A DNA stretch of 26,230 nucleotides from Phoronis australis (taxonomy: Eukaryota > Phoronida > Phoronidae): assembly GCA_002633005.1 (NCBI GenBank), contig NMRA01000019.1, forward strand, positions 1,261,052-1,287,281. The letters run 5' to 3'. Both the position numbers and the translations under genes were made by a program. Of the stretch, positions 12,401 to 18,977 are shown piece after piece (position 1 is the stretch's first letter; the number at the start of each line of letters is the position of its first letter). The notes below the pieces were generated by a model. It did not search any database. It had not been told where the DNA came from and saw only the letters and a program-made list of their open reading frames with translations.

Positions 12401-15400
12401 TGAAGTAAAACATTTTAAAGTTCATGTTTATGAGAAAATTCATCTTGTCAGCAGAAAGTTATACTTTTTCACCATTTTATTTGCTTATAGTAGGTTGGTG
12501 AAGAATAATTGGACTCGGATTTATGCGCTATTTAAGATAATTTCTTATTTTTATCCATCAGTTTTGTTGTTAATAGTATATTATTCGTATAGGAGTTCAT
12601 TTGCAGAATACAACATTTAAAGGGCGAACAAGGAAAAGGGGGCATGGCTTTCACTCACCCAGCACACACTCAAGCATCCTTTCACACACTTCATCATTTA
12701 ATAGAACTAACGCTAAACTATGTATGAATTCAATATATAACAGTTGTCTCTATCCTGCAGCTTCTTCAGCACCATTCTCCATCAACCGAGTGACAGGCCA
12801 GATTACCACCAAAGGAATGTTTGACCGTGAAACCGTGGGCAAGATGGTGTTCCATGTGCATGCGAGTGACAACAGAAGTCCCTCTCACACTGCTGTGGCA
12901 GAAGTCACCGTTTTTGTGCTGGATGTGAATGATCATCGTCCGATTTTCACCGAGTCCACGTACAAGGGTAGAGTGACGGAGGATGACAGAGAGCCTCATG
13001 TTGGACAGCCTGTCATTCTGGCAAGTGTCACTGGCTGTCACTGTCAGGGTCGCTTTGTTATTTTGTGACTGTAACATATTAAAGTCTATGATGCAATTAA
13101 CTTGAAAAATTTGAAAAATTGCACACTCTGAGACAGGTTGTTGATTGGGAAATAAATTAAATGTATTTCTACGTTGATGAAAATAAGATACTTTAATTGG
13201 ACTTTTCCATTAAAATTGGGCATTTTTAAGAAAGATGTCTGACATAATGATGGTGTCTTATTTATAAACAGGAAATAATGCAGTTGTGTGTTAACTGGTC
13301 GTTTTTTATCTTTACTGCTGTGTTTGTGTTTCTGTCTTGCAGACTTGTAAAATTGTTTTATTTTGTCAGCAGGTGTCACCCATTGAAGCCAAAGACAATG
13401 ACGAGAATTATGAAAACCGTAATATCGTCTACAGCCTGAGCGGGGAACACAGCGACTACTTTATCATCAATGGCAAGTCAGCCAGACTTCACGTCAGTCC
13501 AACGGGGACTGGCAGGATTGACAGAGAGACAACAGCACAGTTCAAGCTAAAGGTACATCGTTTCAGTTTATTGACCTGCATAAACAAGTAGTTCTATTAA
13601 GTACTCCTTGTTTCTGTTTGCAATAAAGCATCTGTTTGAAAAATGCGCTCATTTTTAAGGTGAAATGACAAATGTATTCTGTTTGAAAAATGGAAATATT
13701 TGGTAGTAAAATGTGGATAATGCTCTAAATGAATCTTGTCAGTTCATTTTCTTTTGATGTCCTTTGCATTTTCATTGCAAAATATTGCAAGTAGAAGTGA
13801 GTGGTTTTTTGGGCTAGTAACATGATTGTGTAGCCAGCGTAATGCTCCCAGGCCGGGGGTGAGTTTCCCCGATTTCGCTGATTGGGAAATTCAATATAGC
13901 GCAGCTATTTCAAAAGTAGCTATTTCGAAAGTCACACCATCCCTTTCTTTATCAGGTAATTGCTCAGGATCAGGGAGGAACTGGACTGAAGACCTTTGTT
14001 GACCTAATTATTGAGGTGGAAGATGTCAATGACAACACACCTAGTTTTAAAGAGTACCCACCTTTTGAAGTGCCTAGTACAGTCCAAATTGGCGAGTCTG
14101 TTGGCTTTGTCATCGCTGACGACGCGGATGCAACCCAACCCAACAATGAGATTATTTACATCCTCGAAGGTGACACCTATGGAAAATTTAGTGTTGACAT
14201 GGCTGCAGGTTTGTGTCCCATAAGTGTTTTCCAAAATAATGTCAACTTAGTTAACTGTGGTCAAACATTCATGCTCACCTGTAGTTCGTGTCTAAGTCAA
14301 TGGGATTTCACCACTAATTTTTTTTATTCCTTGCAATGACCGTGTCGTCGAATCACCTCTGGTGGGATGCTCTGATGACTTGAGTATAAAGTCATGACGC
14401 AAAATGTCTAAATGAAAGAAGGCTCATGTTGTCTTTGTGAACTCTGCCCGACTGCACACAAGAAGACAGACACAGAAGACATTTTTGAGCTCTCACGTTG
14501 CTAAGAAGTTGTGTTATGGATGTCAGCTGGCAGTGACTGTTTCTGTCTATGCCAGGCTTGTTTTAACATTTTCACTGTGGAAGTAAAGAAGTAAAAGGAG
14601 TAATATTGCTCTATTGATCACAGTTATTTGGGAAATCTTGATAATGCTAACTTTTGTGAGTATCCAGTGTCTGGTTTAGTCACCGTAGGTTTACCTTCCA
14701 TTAAGTCTTGTAAGAACTTGGTAAGTATGTATTGGCGTATCTTCACCAGGTACCATCAGTGTGGTGAGAGCGCTTCATGAAGAGCCCCGTCATAATTTGT
14801 ATCAGCTCCACATCAGGGCCGTGGACAAGGGCTCCCCCACGAGGATGGCGGACACCACTATTGAGATCAAGACGGACACAAGTAGCTATAATGAGCACTC
14901 ACCACAAATCACTGGAGACACAGTGTTCTTTCTGAAGGAGGAAGAACCAATAGGAACCCTGGTGGGACAGATGGATGTTCACGATTTAGATGTTGGCGAT
15001 ACCAAAGTTACATTCTCAAAGGATGATGACAGTCTGTTTGGTATGATTTGTTTTTGTACTAAACTGTGTTATGGTAAACATACATTGTACCACTAGAGTT
15101 ACTGTCATGGCCGCTTGAAGAATAACTTTGAAGCTACGCTCATGTGTACAAGCCGTGATGTTTTTAACTTAAATCAGTGAATGGAGTTCCTGCTTTTTGA
15201 CTGATAAAAGGCATGAAATGTATTAAAGTGATGATAGAAAACTTAAGAAATGAACACATCATTTTTCCTATTATCTAGTTCACTTTTACTCTTGACTGTT
15301 GTCCTCTGTTGTAATCACCCAGGTAATTGAATGTGAATTACCTTTTGACATACTCTCCCAGCAAGTTGATTACCATTCATCTCATAACTTGAATGTATTA

Positions 15401-16127
15401 GTACATAATCCCTCTTTTATCACCTAACATTGACAATATTGTTGTTAGTTTTTTCATTACAAACCTGAAGTAACCCTATATTATCATAAAGGCACATCAG
15501 TCTTGTGGACTGATCTAAAGCTCGAGTCCCTTTTTGCATTTCTAAATTTGAATGTTTTATTTTGTTGCAGTTCCGTTTCAAGTAACTGAAGACGGTCGCA
15601 TCCTAGTCGATGGACGTATCGACCGTGACCGAGGTGACAAAATATTCCAATTCACAGTGAATGCCATGGACCTAGGGACTCCACCGAAAAATGACTCCAC
15701 AGTTGTCGTTGTCGTGATTCAAGACATCAACGATAACGCGCCTCAGTTTACACAGCCGCAGTACAGACACAAAGTTCACCCACTGTTTCCTGTAGGATCC
15801 ATTGTTGCCACACCATTTGCCTTTGACCCTCTGGATGAGACACCGTCCTCATATTATTATGATCTGATGAGCCTGGAGACGGGAGACCCACCAGAGTTTT
15901 TGTACATTGACCACGACACTGGTGTAGTCAGGGTAAACTCTAATGTTCTCAAAGCCAAGAAGGGATCTGAGGTGTTCTCTGTCAAAGTTCGAGATGTGAA
16001 TAACATTAGTTTGGACTCAGAAGCCACTTTGAAAATTGATGTCATTGACGAAGGGCAACTTAAGCCTTGTTGCTGTAAAATACCTTGTGATGAACCTGGG
16101 GCTGATAATAATGGTGGCTCCATCTGA
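280..16127 (+). CDS. Multi-EC cadherin gene, 18 exons, 5'-partial
   Basis: This is the gene-level entry for the exons listed separately below. Joining 18 exons gives 3795 nt in one frame, ending at TGA 16125-16127. The protein is made of extracellular cadherin repeats, each about 105-115 residues, with the family's calcium-binding signatures: XEX near each start, DXD, DRE, and DXNDN before the next repeat. Eleven repeats follow the end of an earlier one. Cadherins of this size (Fat, Dachsous, CDH23 and insect Cad89D-type families) mediate calcium-dependent adhesion at the cell surface. I cannot say which subfamily this is. No signal peptide, transmembrane segment, EGF or laminin-G domain is in the window; the N-terminus lies upstream. 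Frame closure across all 17 introns strongly supports the model. The exact ends of exons 4, 10 and 14 are the least certain. Confidence 0.9.
460..2079 (+). other. Cadherin intron 1
   Basis: 1620-bp intron with no coding signature. It contains the 42-bp duplication at 1021-1112. A decayed direct repeat of about 64-bp spacing (1541-1582 and 1605-1650) shares TTCTCTGAGA and ATCARTGGCTRCAGGT. Confidence 0.7.
1021..1112. repeat. 42-bp tandem duplication
   Basis: Two identical 42-bp units start at 1021 and 1063, with an 8-bp stub of a third from 1105. Their perfect identity implies a recent event. A 65-residue open frame over it is only a consequence of the period being a multiple of three. Confidence 0.95.
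2080..2217 (+). CDS. Cadherin exon 2 (middle of EC1)
   Basis: Acceptor TTTTGTAG ends at 2079 and donor GTAAGA starts at 2218; 46 codons, phase 0 to 0. It encodes GRNGRFAYHILSG, then FNVETGEL, then the calcium-binding FDRE motif. These are the classic C-to-F strands of an EC. It joins exon 1 (EDKDF) so that the DXD-to-Tyr spacing is normal for the family. A 71-residue open frame on the opposite strand here is only its shadow. Confidence 0.88.
2502..2666 (+). CDS. Cadherin exon 3 (end of EC1, start of EC2)
   Basis: Acceptor CCATTCAG ends at 2501 and donor GTAAGT starts at 2667; 55 codons, phase 0 to 0. It finishes EC1 with strands F and G and a full canonical linker, SLSDANDNAPVF. EC2 starts after it, but its XEX position reads VRDSH, without the glutamate. 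The exon ends in the loop after strand A (EGTPIQK). Introns of EC5 and EC8 sit at the equivalent site. Confidence 0.9.
2667..3209 (+). other. Cadherin intron 3
   Basis: 543 bp of AT-rich intron. I see no repeat or coding signal beyond the splice sites. Confidence 0.6.
3210..3457 (+). CDS. Cadherin exon 4 (most of EC2)
   Basis: Acceptor CTTTGTAG ends at 3209 and donor GTATGT starts at 3458; 248 nt, phase 0 to 2. It encodes DGSKVVAHDAD (DXD present), GQIKYTI, then a strongly basic stretch, RLMRRMKRFPEYALEVQATD. The DRE ligand site is replaced by MRR, so EC2 probably binds less calcium. The start is slightly ambiguous: an AAG at 3219-3221 would shorten the exon by 4 codons and give a more usual loop length. 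The TAG site has the better pyrimidine tract and matches the longer loop of EC5 and EC8, so I prefer it. Confidence 0.85.
3531..3665. repeat. AT-rich degenerate tandem repeat
   Basis: About five copies of a unit of 25-33 bp, built around TCAYCACTAATAT followed by a TATATTAT run. Copies vary in length and sequence, as in an old AT minisatellite. Confidence 0.75.
3758..5110. repeat. 679-bp tandem duplication with N at the junction
   Basis: Copy one spans 3758-4435 and copy two 4437-5110; both start ATAAAGACGATCACAG. I count roughly 20 differences over about 675 bp, so about 97% identity. The single N of the window, at 4436, sits exactly between the copies. Each holds an 80-codon open frame (3865-4107, 4544-4786), unlike any protein I know. 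Each also has the motif GTCCTTGAGCAAGGCACTTA, which I recall from invertebrate dispersed repeats. It lies wholly inside cadherin intron 4 (3458-5149). Confidence 0.95.
5150..5348 (+). CDS. Cadherin exon 5 (end of EC2, start of EC3)
   Basis: Acceptor CCCTTCAG ends at 5149 and donor GTGTGT starts at 5349; 199 nt, phase 2 to 0. The Arg codon split with exon 4 is followed by TRVTINVVETNDHPPVF, a slightly altered linker. EC3 then starts with an unusually long stretch of about 33 residues (Leu/Gln/Ser-rich) before its XEX (HVAENS). Most ECs in this gene have about 9 residues there. The exon ends in the loop GGLVLKMP. Confidence 0.85.
5349..6128 (+). other. Cadherin intron 5
   Basis: 780 bp, AT-rich. 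The only structure seen is a perfect 10-bp tandem pair (GACATCTGTA twice, 6090-6109) about 20 bp before the acceptor. Confidence 0.6.
6129..6217 (+). CDS. Cadherin exon 6 (EC3 strands B-C)
   Basis: Acceptor TTGATTTTAG ends at 6128. The donor at 6218 (GTAGAA) is weak but fits. 89 nt, phase 0 to 2. It encodes VQDADGDEDIFLNYRITSG, with the DXD calcium site, followed by VFDIS. It continues the EC3 fold directly from exon 5 and into exon 7. Confidence 0.82.
6218..6538 (+). other. Cadherin intron 6
   Basis: 321 bp. Nothing beyond splice signals is seen. Confidence 0.55.
6539..6623 (+). CDS. Cadherin exon 7 (EC3 strands E-F)
   Basis: Acceptor TTTTTGTAG ends at 6538 and donor GTAAGA starts at 6624; 85 nt, phase 2 to 0. 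It encodes GWLTHVKPLDRENHTRF then DLVVQVSDGKH, carrying an intact LDRE calcium motif and the F strand. The exon is short but unambiguous from motif and phase. Confidence 0.85.
6624..7315 (+). other. Cadherin intron 7
   Basis: 692 bp. A 71-codon open frame at 6799-7014 has no cadherin or other recognisable motif, and I treat it as chance. Confidence 0.6.
7316..7540 (+). CDS. Cadherin exon 8 (end of EC3, start of EC4)
   Basis: Acceptor TTTCTCTCAG ends at 7315 and donor GTATAA starts at 7541; 75 codons, phase 0 to 0. It ends EC3 with a canonical linker, VDSNDNAPIF. Most of the first half of EC4 follows: XEX (IPEES), GVGTVVGQVYATDGDEGVNG with DXD, and VSYRLL. EC4 is the most typical repeat in the gene, close to Fat/protocadherin consensus. 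Confidence 0.92.
7758..7865 (+). CDS. Cadherin exon 9 (EC4 strands D-F)
   Basis: Acceptor ATATTTCAG ends at 7757 and donor GTGAGT starts at 7866; 36 codons, phase 0 to 0. It encodes TGVIYVQRLSWLFDRERN and FFSLTVEATDTG, with the DRE calcium motif intact. It joins cleanly to exons 8 and 10. Confidence 0.9.
7866..8205 (+). other. Cadherin intron 9
   Basis: 340 bp of AT-rich sequence with no structure seen. It ends in an AAG-type acceptor. Confidence 0.55.
8206..8334 (+). CDS. Cadherin exon 10 (end of EC4, start of EC5)
   Basis: 43 codons, phase 0 to 0, donor GTAGGT at 8335. It encodes TEVKVKLKNINDNPPVF (canonical linker) and the start of EC5, with TVVEDNEDPIQDQVVKM. The acceptor is a less common AAG (TTGTCAAG ending at 8205); the next AAC-AG a few bases on would break the frame. 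The last 78 bases of this exon and its donor are also the first unit of a decayed tandem array that runs into the intron. Confidence 0.85.
8257..8885. repeat. Decayed tandem array seeded from a coding exon and its donor
   Basis: Units start at 8257, 8375, 8493, 8596, 8729 and about 8832 (spacings 118, 118, 103, 133, 103). Each begins GTGTTCAA(A/G)CA or a close variant. The first four share the motif ATACAAGACCAGG or a relative and a donor-like site: GTAGGT at 8335 (the real one), GTAAGT at 8449, GCAAGT at 8560, GTAAAT at 8675. Unit one is the last 78 bases of cadherin exon 10 plus 40 bases of intron. Divergence rises rightward, and the later units have stops in the exon frame. Confidence 0.88.
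8886..9669 (+). other. Remainder of cadherin intron 10
   Basis: Mostly featureless. It holds an exon-like segment at 9378-9464: acceptor TTTTTAACAG, 29 open codons in the right phase, donor GTAAGA. That segment has no cadherin similarity, and including it would disrupt the EC5 loop. I leave it out of the gene model. Confidence 0.6.
9670..9837 (+). CDS. Cadherin exon 11 (EC5 core)
   Basis: Acceptor TTCTATTTAG with a good pyrimidine tract ends at 9669 and donor GTACTA starts at 9838; 56 codons, phase 0 to 0. It encodes EEKIEVMDKDGSSDDVRFSL, FNIDPITAQITV, and a DCE in place of DRE. Strand F (CEYVFK) leads into exon 12. It aligns with exon 15 (EC8) in phase and position, including the extra residues before the DXD. 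Confidence 0.85.
10044..10296 (+). CDS. Cadherin exon 12 (end of EC5, start of EC6)
   Basis: Acceptor ACTTTTTCAG ends at 10043 and donor GTTAGT starts at 10297; 253 nt, phase 0 to 1. It encodes IVATDNKGQG, the linker VSDMNDNSPLF, and much of EC6 (GNMVGKVKARDAD, VMYILKQGGYGKFGVDF). The XEX site of EC6 reads LQND, without Glu. Exon 16 is also exactly 253 nt with the same phases and aligns without gaps. The two are evidently duplicates. Confidence 0.92.
10340..10857. mobile_element. Non-autonomous DNA-transposon-like element with 13-bp TIRs
   Basis: The ends CAGGGCTTGGAAT (10340-10352) and ATTCCAAGCCCTG (10845-10857) are perfect inverted repeats, 518 bp outer to outer. Inside, TTTCCGCG recurs near both ends (10413, 10448, 10821, with shorter forms at 10371 and 10395). 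A 5-bp stem with a GAAA loop lies at 10356-10369. The interior is richer in CG than the surrounding intron. No transposase is encoded, and I see no clear target-site duplication, so the superfamily is open; the CAGGG end recalls hAT, weakly. It sits in cadherin intron 12. Confidence 0.72.
10858..11895 (+). other. Remainder of cadherin intron 12
   Basis: AT-rich. A decayed direct repeat of about 94-bp spacing (from 11638 and from 11732) shares GTGACC(T/A)TTTAGACA and GTAC. No coding signal is seen. Confidence 0.55.
11896..12162 (+). CDS. Cadherin exon 13 (end of EC6, start of EC7)
   Basis: Acceptor TTTGCAG ends at 11895 and donor GTGAGT starts at 12163; 267 nt, phase 1 to 1. EC6 here has ARE instead of DRE and ends VTVRVPVNHPPVF, a linker without the Asp/Asn calcium ligands. 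EC7 starts with a normal XEX (TVAENQ) and DXD (FDKDHD). It is the duplicate partner of exon 17 (291 nt, same phases), whose linker is also degenerate. Confidence 0.9.
12158..12199. repeat. 21-bp tandem duplication of a splice donor
   Basis: The junction ATTG|GTGAGTCATGACAGTAT is present twice in a row, so a second identical donor lies 21 bp after the exon 13 donor. Use of the second would add GES and then a TGA stop. Confidence 0.9.
12200..12760 (+). other. Remainder of cadherin intron 13
   Basis: AT-rich. An open frame extends leftward from exon 14 to 12601, but it lacks cadherin residues before the CTGCAG acceptor. No other feature is seen. Confidence 0.6.
12761..13020 (+). CDS. Cadherin exon 14 (end of EC7, start of EC8), GC donor
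   Basis: Acceptor TATCCTGCAG ends at 12760; 260 nt, phase 1 to 0. It encodes APFSINRVTGQI, FDRE, HVHASDN and the linker LDVNDHRPIF. EC8 then begins (VTEDDREPHVGQPVIL). The best donor is CTG|GCAAGT at 13021, a GC-type site that matches consensus at +3 to +6. The GT at 13012 is poor. With the GC donor, the EC8 loop is the same length as the equivalent EC5 loop across exons 10 and 11, residue for residue, which supports it. Confidence 0.85.
13021..13372 (+). other. Cadherin intron 14, GC-AG type
   Basis: 352-bp intron starting GCAAGT and ending in a tandem CAGCAG. A further acceptor-like TTGCAG ends at 13342; its use would insert TCKIVLFCQQ and is unlikely. Confidence 0.75.
13373..13552 (+). 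CDS. Cadherin exon 15 (EC8 core)
   Basis: The acceptor is the tandem CAGCAG ending at 13372 and the donor is GTACAT at 13553; 60 codons, phase 0 to 0. It encodes VSPIEAKDNDENYENRN, VYSLSG, and RIDRETTAQFKLK with DRE intact. Use of the first CAG would add one Gln. The second gives an exact length match to EC5. Exon 11 is its paralogous exon. Confidence 0.87.
13553..13955 (+). other. Cadherin intron 15
   Basis: 403 bp. Two near-identical GTAGCTATTTC-type blocks lie at 13901-13933 near the acceptor. Nothing else is seen. Confidence 0.55.
13956..14208 (+). CDS. Cadherin exon 16 (end of EC8, start of EC9)
   Basis: Acceptor CTTTATCAG ends at 13955 and donor GTTTGT starts at 14209; 253 nt, phase 0 to 1. 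It encodes VIAQDQGG, the linker VEDVNDNTPSF, and EC9 up to YILEGDTYGKFSVDM. The EC9 XEX position (EVPST) lacks the normal glutamate; DXD (DDAD) is kept. Length, phases and sequence mirror exon 12. Confidence 0.92.
14209..14749 (+). other. Cadherin intron 16
   Basis: 541 bp with no repeats or coding signals that I can support. Confidence 0.55.
14750..15040 (+). CDS. Cadherin exon 17 (end of EC9, start of EC10)
   Basis: Acceptor TTCACCAG ends at 14749 and donor GTATGA starts at 15041; 291 nt, phase 1 to 1. EC9 has HEE in place of DRE and ends IKTDTSSYNEHSPQI, a degenerate linker. EC10 begins with a good XEX (LKEEEP) and DXD (VHDLDVGD). The exon parallels exon 13 in phase and in having a calcium-poor linker. 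Confidence 0.9.
15041..15570 (+). other. Cadherin intron 17
   Basis: 530 bp of AT-rich sequence, with nothing seen beyond splice sites. Confidence 0.55.
15571..16127 (+). CDS. Cadherin terminal exon 18 (end of EC10, EC11, tail)
   Basis: Acceptor TTTTGTTGCAG ends at 15570. The exon enters in phase 1 and runs 557 nt to TGA. EC10 ends with RIDRDRGDKIF (DRD for DRE; it contains an RGD tripeptide) and a canonical linker, IQDINDNAPQF. EC11 is divergent: no XEX glutamate, no DRE (KAKKG), no DXNDN, as expected of the last, membrane-proximal repeat. A 24-residue tail follows, with CCCKIPC and an acidic/Asn/Gly end, and no hydrophobic segment. So this is either a secreted form or a 3' end that is normally spliced onward. 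Confidence 0.88.
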
Positions 16128-16810
16128 GGTCTGTTTTTGGAGCAGTTATGAAACCCTGTTCTCATGTCCACAACAACTTGATAGTTCCCAAGCATATTTA
16201 TGCTTCCAAAATGGCATTATTGCCTTTTTGTCACATGACAGAAGTGCTAGTGGGTTACAATAATTTACGTAGACAAAATCTTGTGTGTCAGTACCTCAGA
16301 ATTTCATATTGAAGTCGAAACGTTCACATCATGACCTGAAACTTGTTGAAACAATAATGTTCTTAGTGAGCACAGAGATTATTTCCAACTGAGTAAGGAA
16401 TGCTCATGATACGACCATTTTTTAAACGTTCATAGACCTAAACCAAAATTTAGTTTTGGGCAGAAAGCAAGAGTTTAATGCCACTCTAAAATTTAAATCA
16501 ACAAGAGAAATAGTCTGTTTAATCTTAACCATTTTGTCAATTCACAAACAATGTTAAAAGGCAAAAAGCAGGCGAGAACCTCATAATAGATATGATGGAT
16601 GATCAGACCATTCCTTTGTAATTAATATTCATTCATTTGGTATTTAGCCTTGTGACCTGTTGTGTTATTTGTTATTCATTGCCACTCTTCATAGTTGTTA
16701 GTTACAAAGTAGCCGTCTGCATCTGGGCCCTGTTTCACCATGTACGGGAATTCTCCGCTTATTTTGCACAAAATGAATTAAATATATTTCCTGATAATCT
16801 GGTTGTGCCA

Positions 16811-16816
16811 AATAAA
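16811..16816 (+). promoter_or_regulatory. Candidate poly(A) signal for the cadherin gene
   Basis: AATAAA lies 684 nt after the stop codon. A second AATAAA is at 17090-17095. Either could end the transcript. The hexamer is common by chance in this AT-rich sequence, so the call is weak. Confidence 0.3.
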
Positions 16817-17281
16817 CTGAATATTCAGACTTCATAGTTGACAGGTGTGTAAAATTAACGGAGTAACAAAGCATCGCTGACTATCCATTTGTGAATTTAA
16901 GGAAATGAGGACTTCGAGTTGCCAACGTGATCCTATTAGCAACTTAGACACTTTATCCCATATCCTAGCTGTACACGTGTACTTTAACCAGTTATTGGTG
17001 AAGCACTCTTTTCAGTATGTGACTCTTGAGTGACACCAAACTCATTTCACCTTTAGTTATCTAAACGAGAGTATCAGGTGTCCCATATAAATAAATGAAT
17101 GAAGTGGTGAATATACTTACCGGGTAATTAACATAGCTCACGAGATGTGTATTACAAGAATTAATGACAAAGTGCAAAACTAACTGCAAATTAGGCAAGA
17201 ATTCCCAAGTAGCGTCGTGCAAAATAGGTGAGGGCAAAATACTATTTTTTTAAAATAGTTTTTGGTGTGCGAAAGGTGAGT

Positions 17282-17446
17282 GTACTGAATAAGTATGAGC
17301 GTACTGAATAAGTATGAGCGTACTGAATAAGTATGGGCATACTGAATAAGTATGGGCGTACTGAATAAGTATGGGCGTACTGAATAAGTATGGGCGTACT
17401 GAATAAGTATGGGCATACTGAATAAGTATGAGCGTACTGAATAAGT
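17282..17446. repeat. 19-bp minisatellite, about 8.7 copies
   Basis: The unit is GTACTGAATAAGTATGGGC, with G/A changes at two positions (RYGGGC or GAGC; GCGTAC or GCATAC). Copies start every 19 bp from 17282. Because 19 is not a multiple of three, antisense frames read a Tyr/Leu/Ser-rich repeat that is not a protein. Confidence 0.97.
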
Positions 17447-18524
17447 TGAGAATAGCAGTGAGGTGCTTTACCAGTTTAAACTGGTGAGGTCGCCGTCTGC
17501 TTGTAATGCATAGCAATATCTTAAAGAAAATTAGTGGGATTTCACCAAACTCACAGCCCTGATTTGTTGTTAAGCAAGTCTCTCACTACAAGTCCAACCT
17601 GGTAACCTGACTTATTTGTTCGACCAATTTATTGTTATAATCTTCACCATGGTTACACCACAATTAATATTCAAAATAAATTAAAAAACTCACGTTTGGT
17701 ACTTGACAGCTTTATTTTTCAAGTGGATACATTTGCACAACATTATCTTCATCATTTAGAGATTATTTAATACCCTAGGACCAACTGCCAGGTAATACCA
17801 CAATAATTTCAGTTGGCATGTAATAGTGGTCCATGTGTCTCCATAAAGAGCACAAAGAATGATAATCTAAGAGTATAGTAACTGTTGTTATTTTCACAGA
17901 TCCTCACCTTATTAGAAAATTCAGTAATAGTTAAATCTACCTGTGAGAAAATATCTGAATCTTATGTGATTTATGCCAAATGCTTAAGACTATCAAACGC
18001 GCAACTATACCACACTCAGTCTCGGTTTACGAGTGACAACACAAAATCGCACATCAAGTCGCATTATTAAAGATGTTCAGTAATGGTTTACATTACTCTA
18101 TTATGCTAAGAATCACTGCATTAGTGTACAGCAGTATTTATTGCAACTATGTGACTATAGTGGAATGCATTGCACAGGATGTCTGTTCATTTAATGCAAT
18201 TGAAAAATGAACTGGTACCTGTCTGAAGAGGCAAGTGACTTTCCACTCAACGGAAATAGATAGACAATAAAATGAATTTTAGAATGTAAACAAAAAATTT
18301 CTGACTTTAGCTGAGAAAATGAAGTTTATCATTTTTGTATACATATTAACTTCGAAAATATATTTACCATTTTAAAACAAATGTTTGCCTTTTCGTACAC
18401 AGATTGATGATAAGCCACATACCTGACACAAATTAACTAACGGATTCAATGTCAAGCGACCAGAACCAACACGACTCACTTACTCATTAACATAGCTGTA
18501 CATTCATGGATCTGTAATCTCTGT

Positions 18525-18549
18525 TCACTCACTCACTCACTCACTCACT
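18525..18549. repeat. TCAC microsatellite
   Basis: About six perfect copies of a 4-bp unit. Confidence 0.95.
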
Positions 18550-18941
18550 TAATACAAATACGGCCAATGCACCTGAAAAGGCACCACTCCTGGATGGCAC
18601 ACGCGGCTGTGTGTTTTGGGGTGTGTAAACCGTGTTTTATGAGTGTAGGGAGAGGGAATGTTTGTGAGTCAATTAGCTGCGTTTACGAATCTACGAGCAG
18701 CTTTCATGAGTGCGTGAGCCGTATTTTTCAAGTAGAGTGAATGATAGATTGCACCATGATCATCAGTACACTGATTATCTAAATCTAACCACACACAACT
18801 TTGAATAGAACTTCTTAACAAAAAACAACAACAGTAGTAACAACACAGTTAGCTGCAAATGGTCAAACCACATTACTATGACCCCATCCTTTCTAAGAGG
18901 TTCATTGTAATCAAAGTTTGTTGTATCCTAAGCAACTTGTA

Positions 18942-18977
18942 TGCAGTGCAGTGCAGTGCAGTGCAGTGCAGTGCAGT
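18942..18977. repeat. TGCAG microsatellite
   Basis: Seven perfect copies of the 5-bp unit TGCAG. Confidence 0.95.

Noticed and set aside
16637-16837. Hydrophobic frame as the cadherin transmembrane exon
   Set aside because: There is no good donor from exon 18, part of it overlaps a likely dispersed repeat word, and AT-rich UTR often reads as hydrophobic. It is kept only as a question in the findings.
17180-17516. Minus-strand open frames with a Tyr/Leu/Ser-rich repeat
   Set aside because: They are direct translations of the 19-bp minisatellite.
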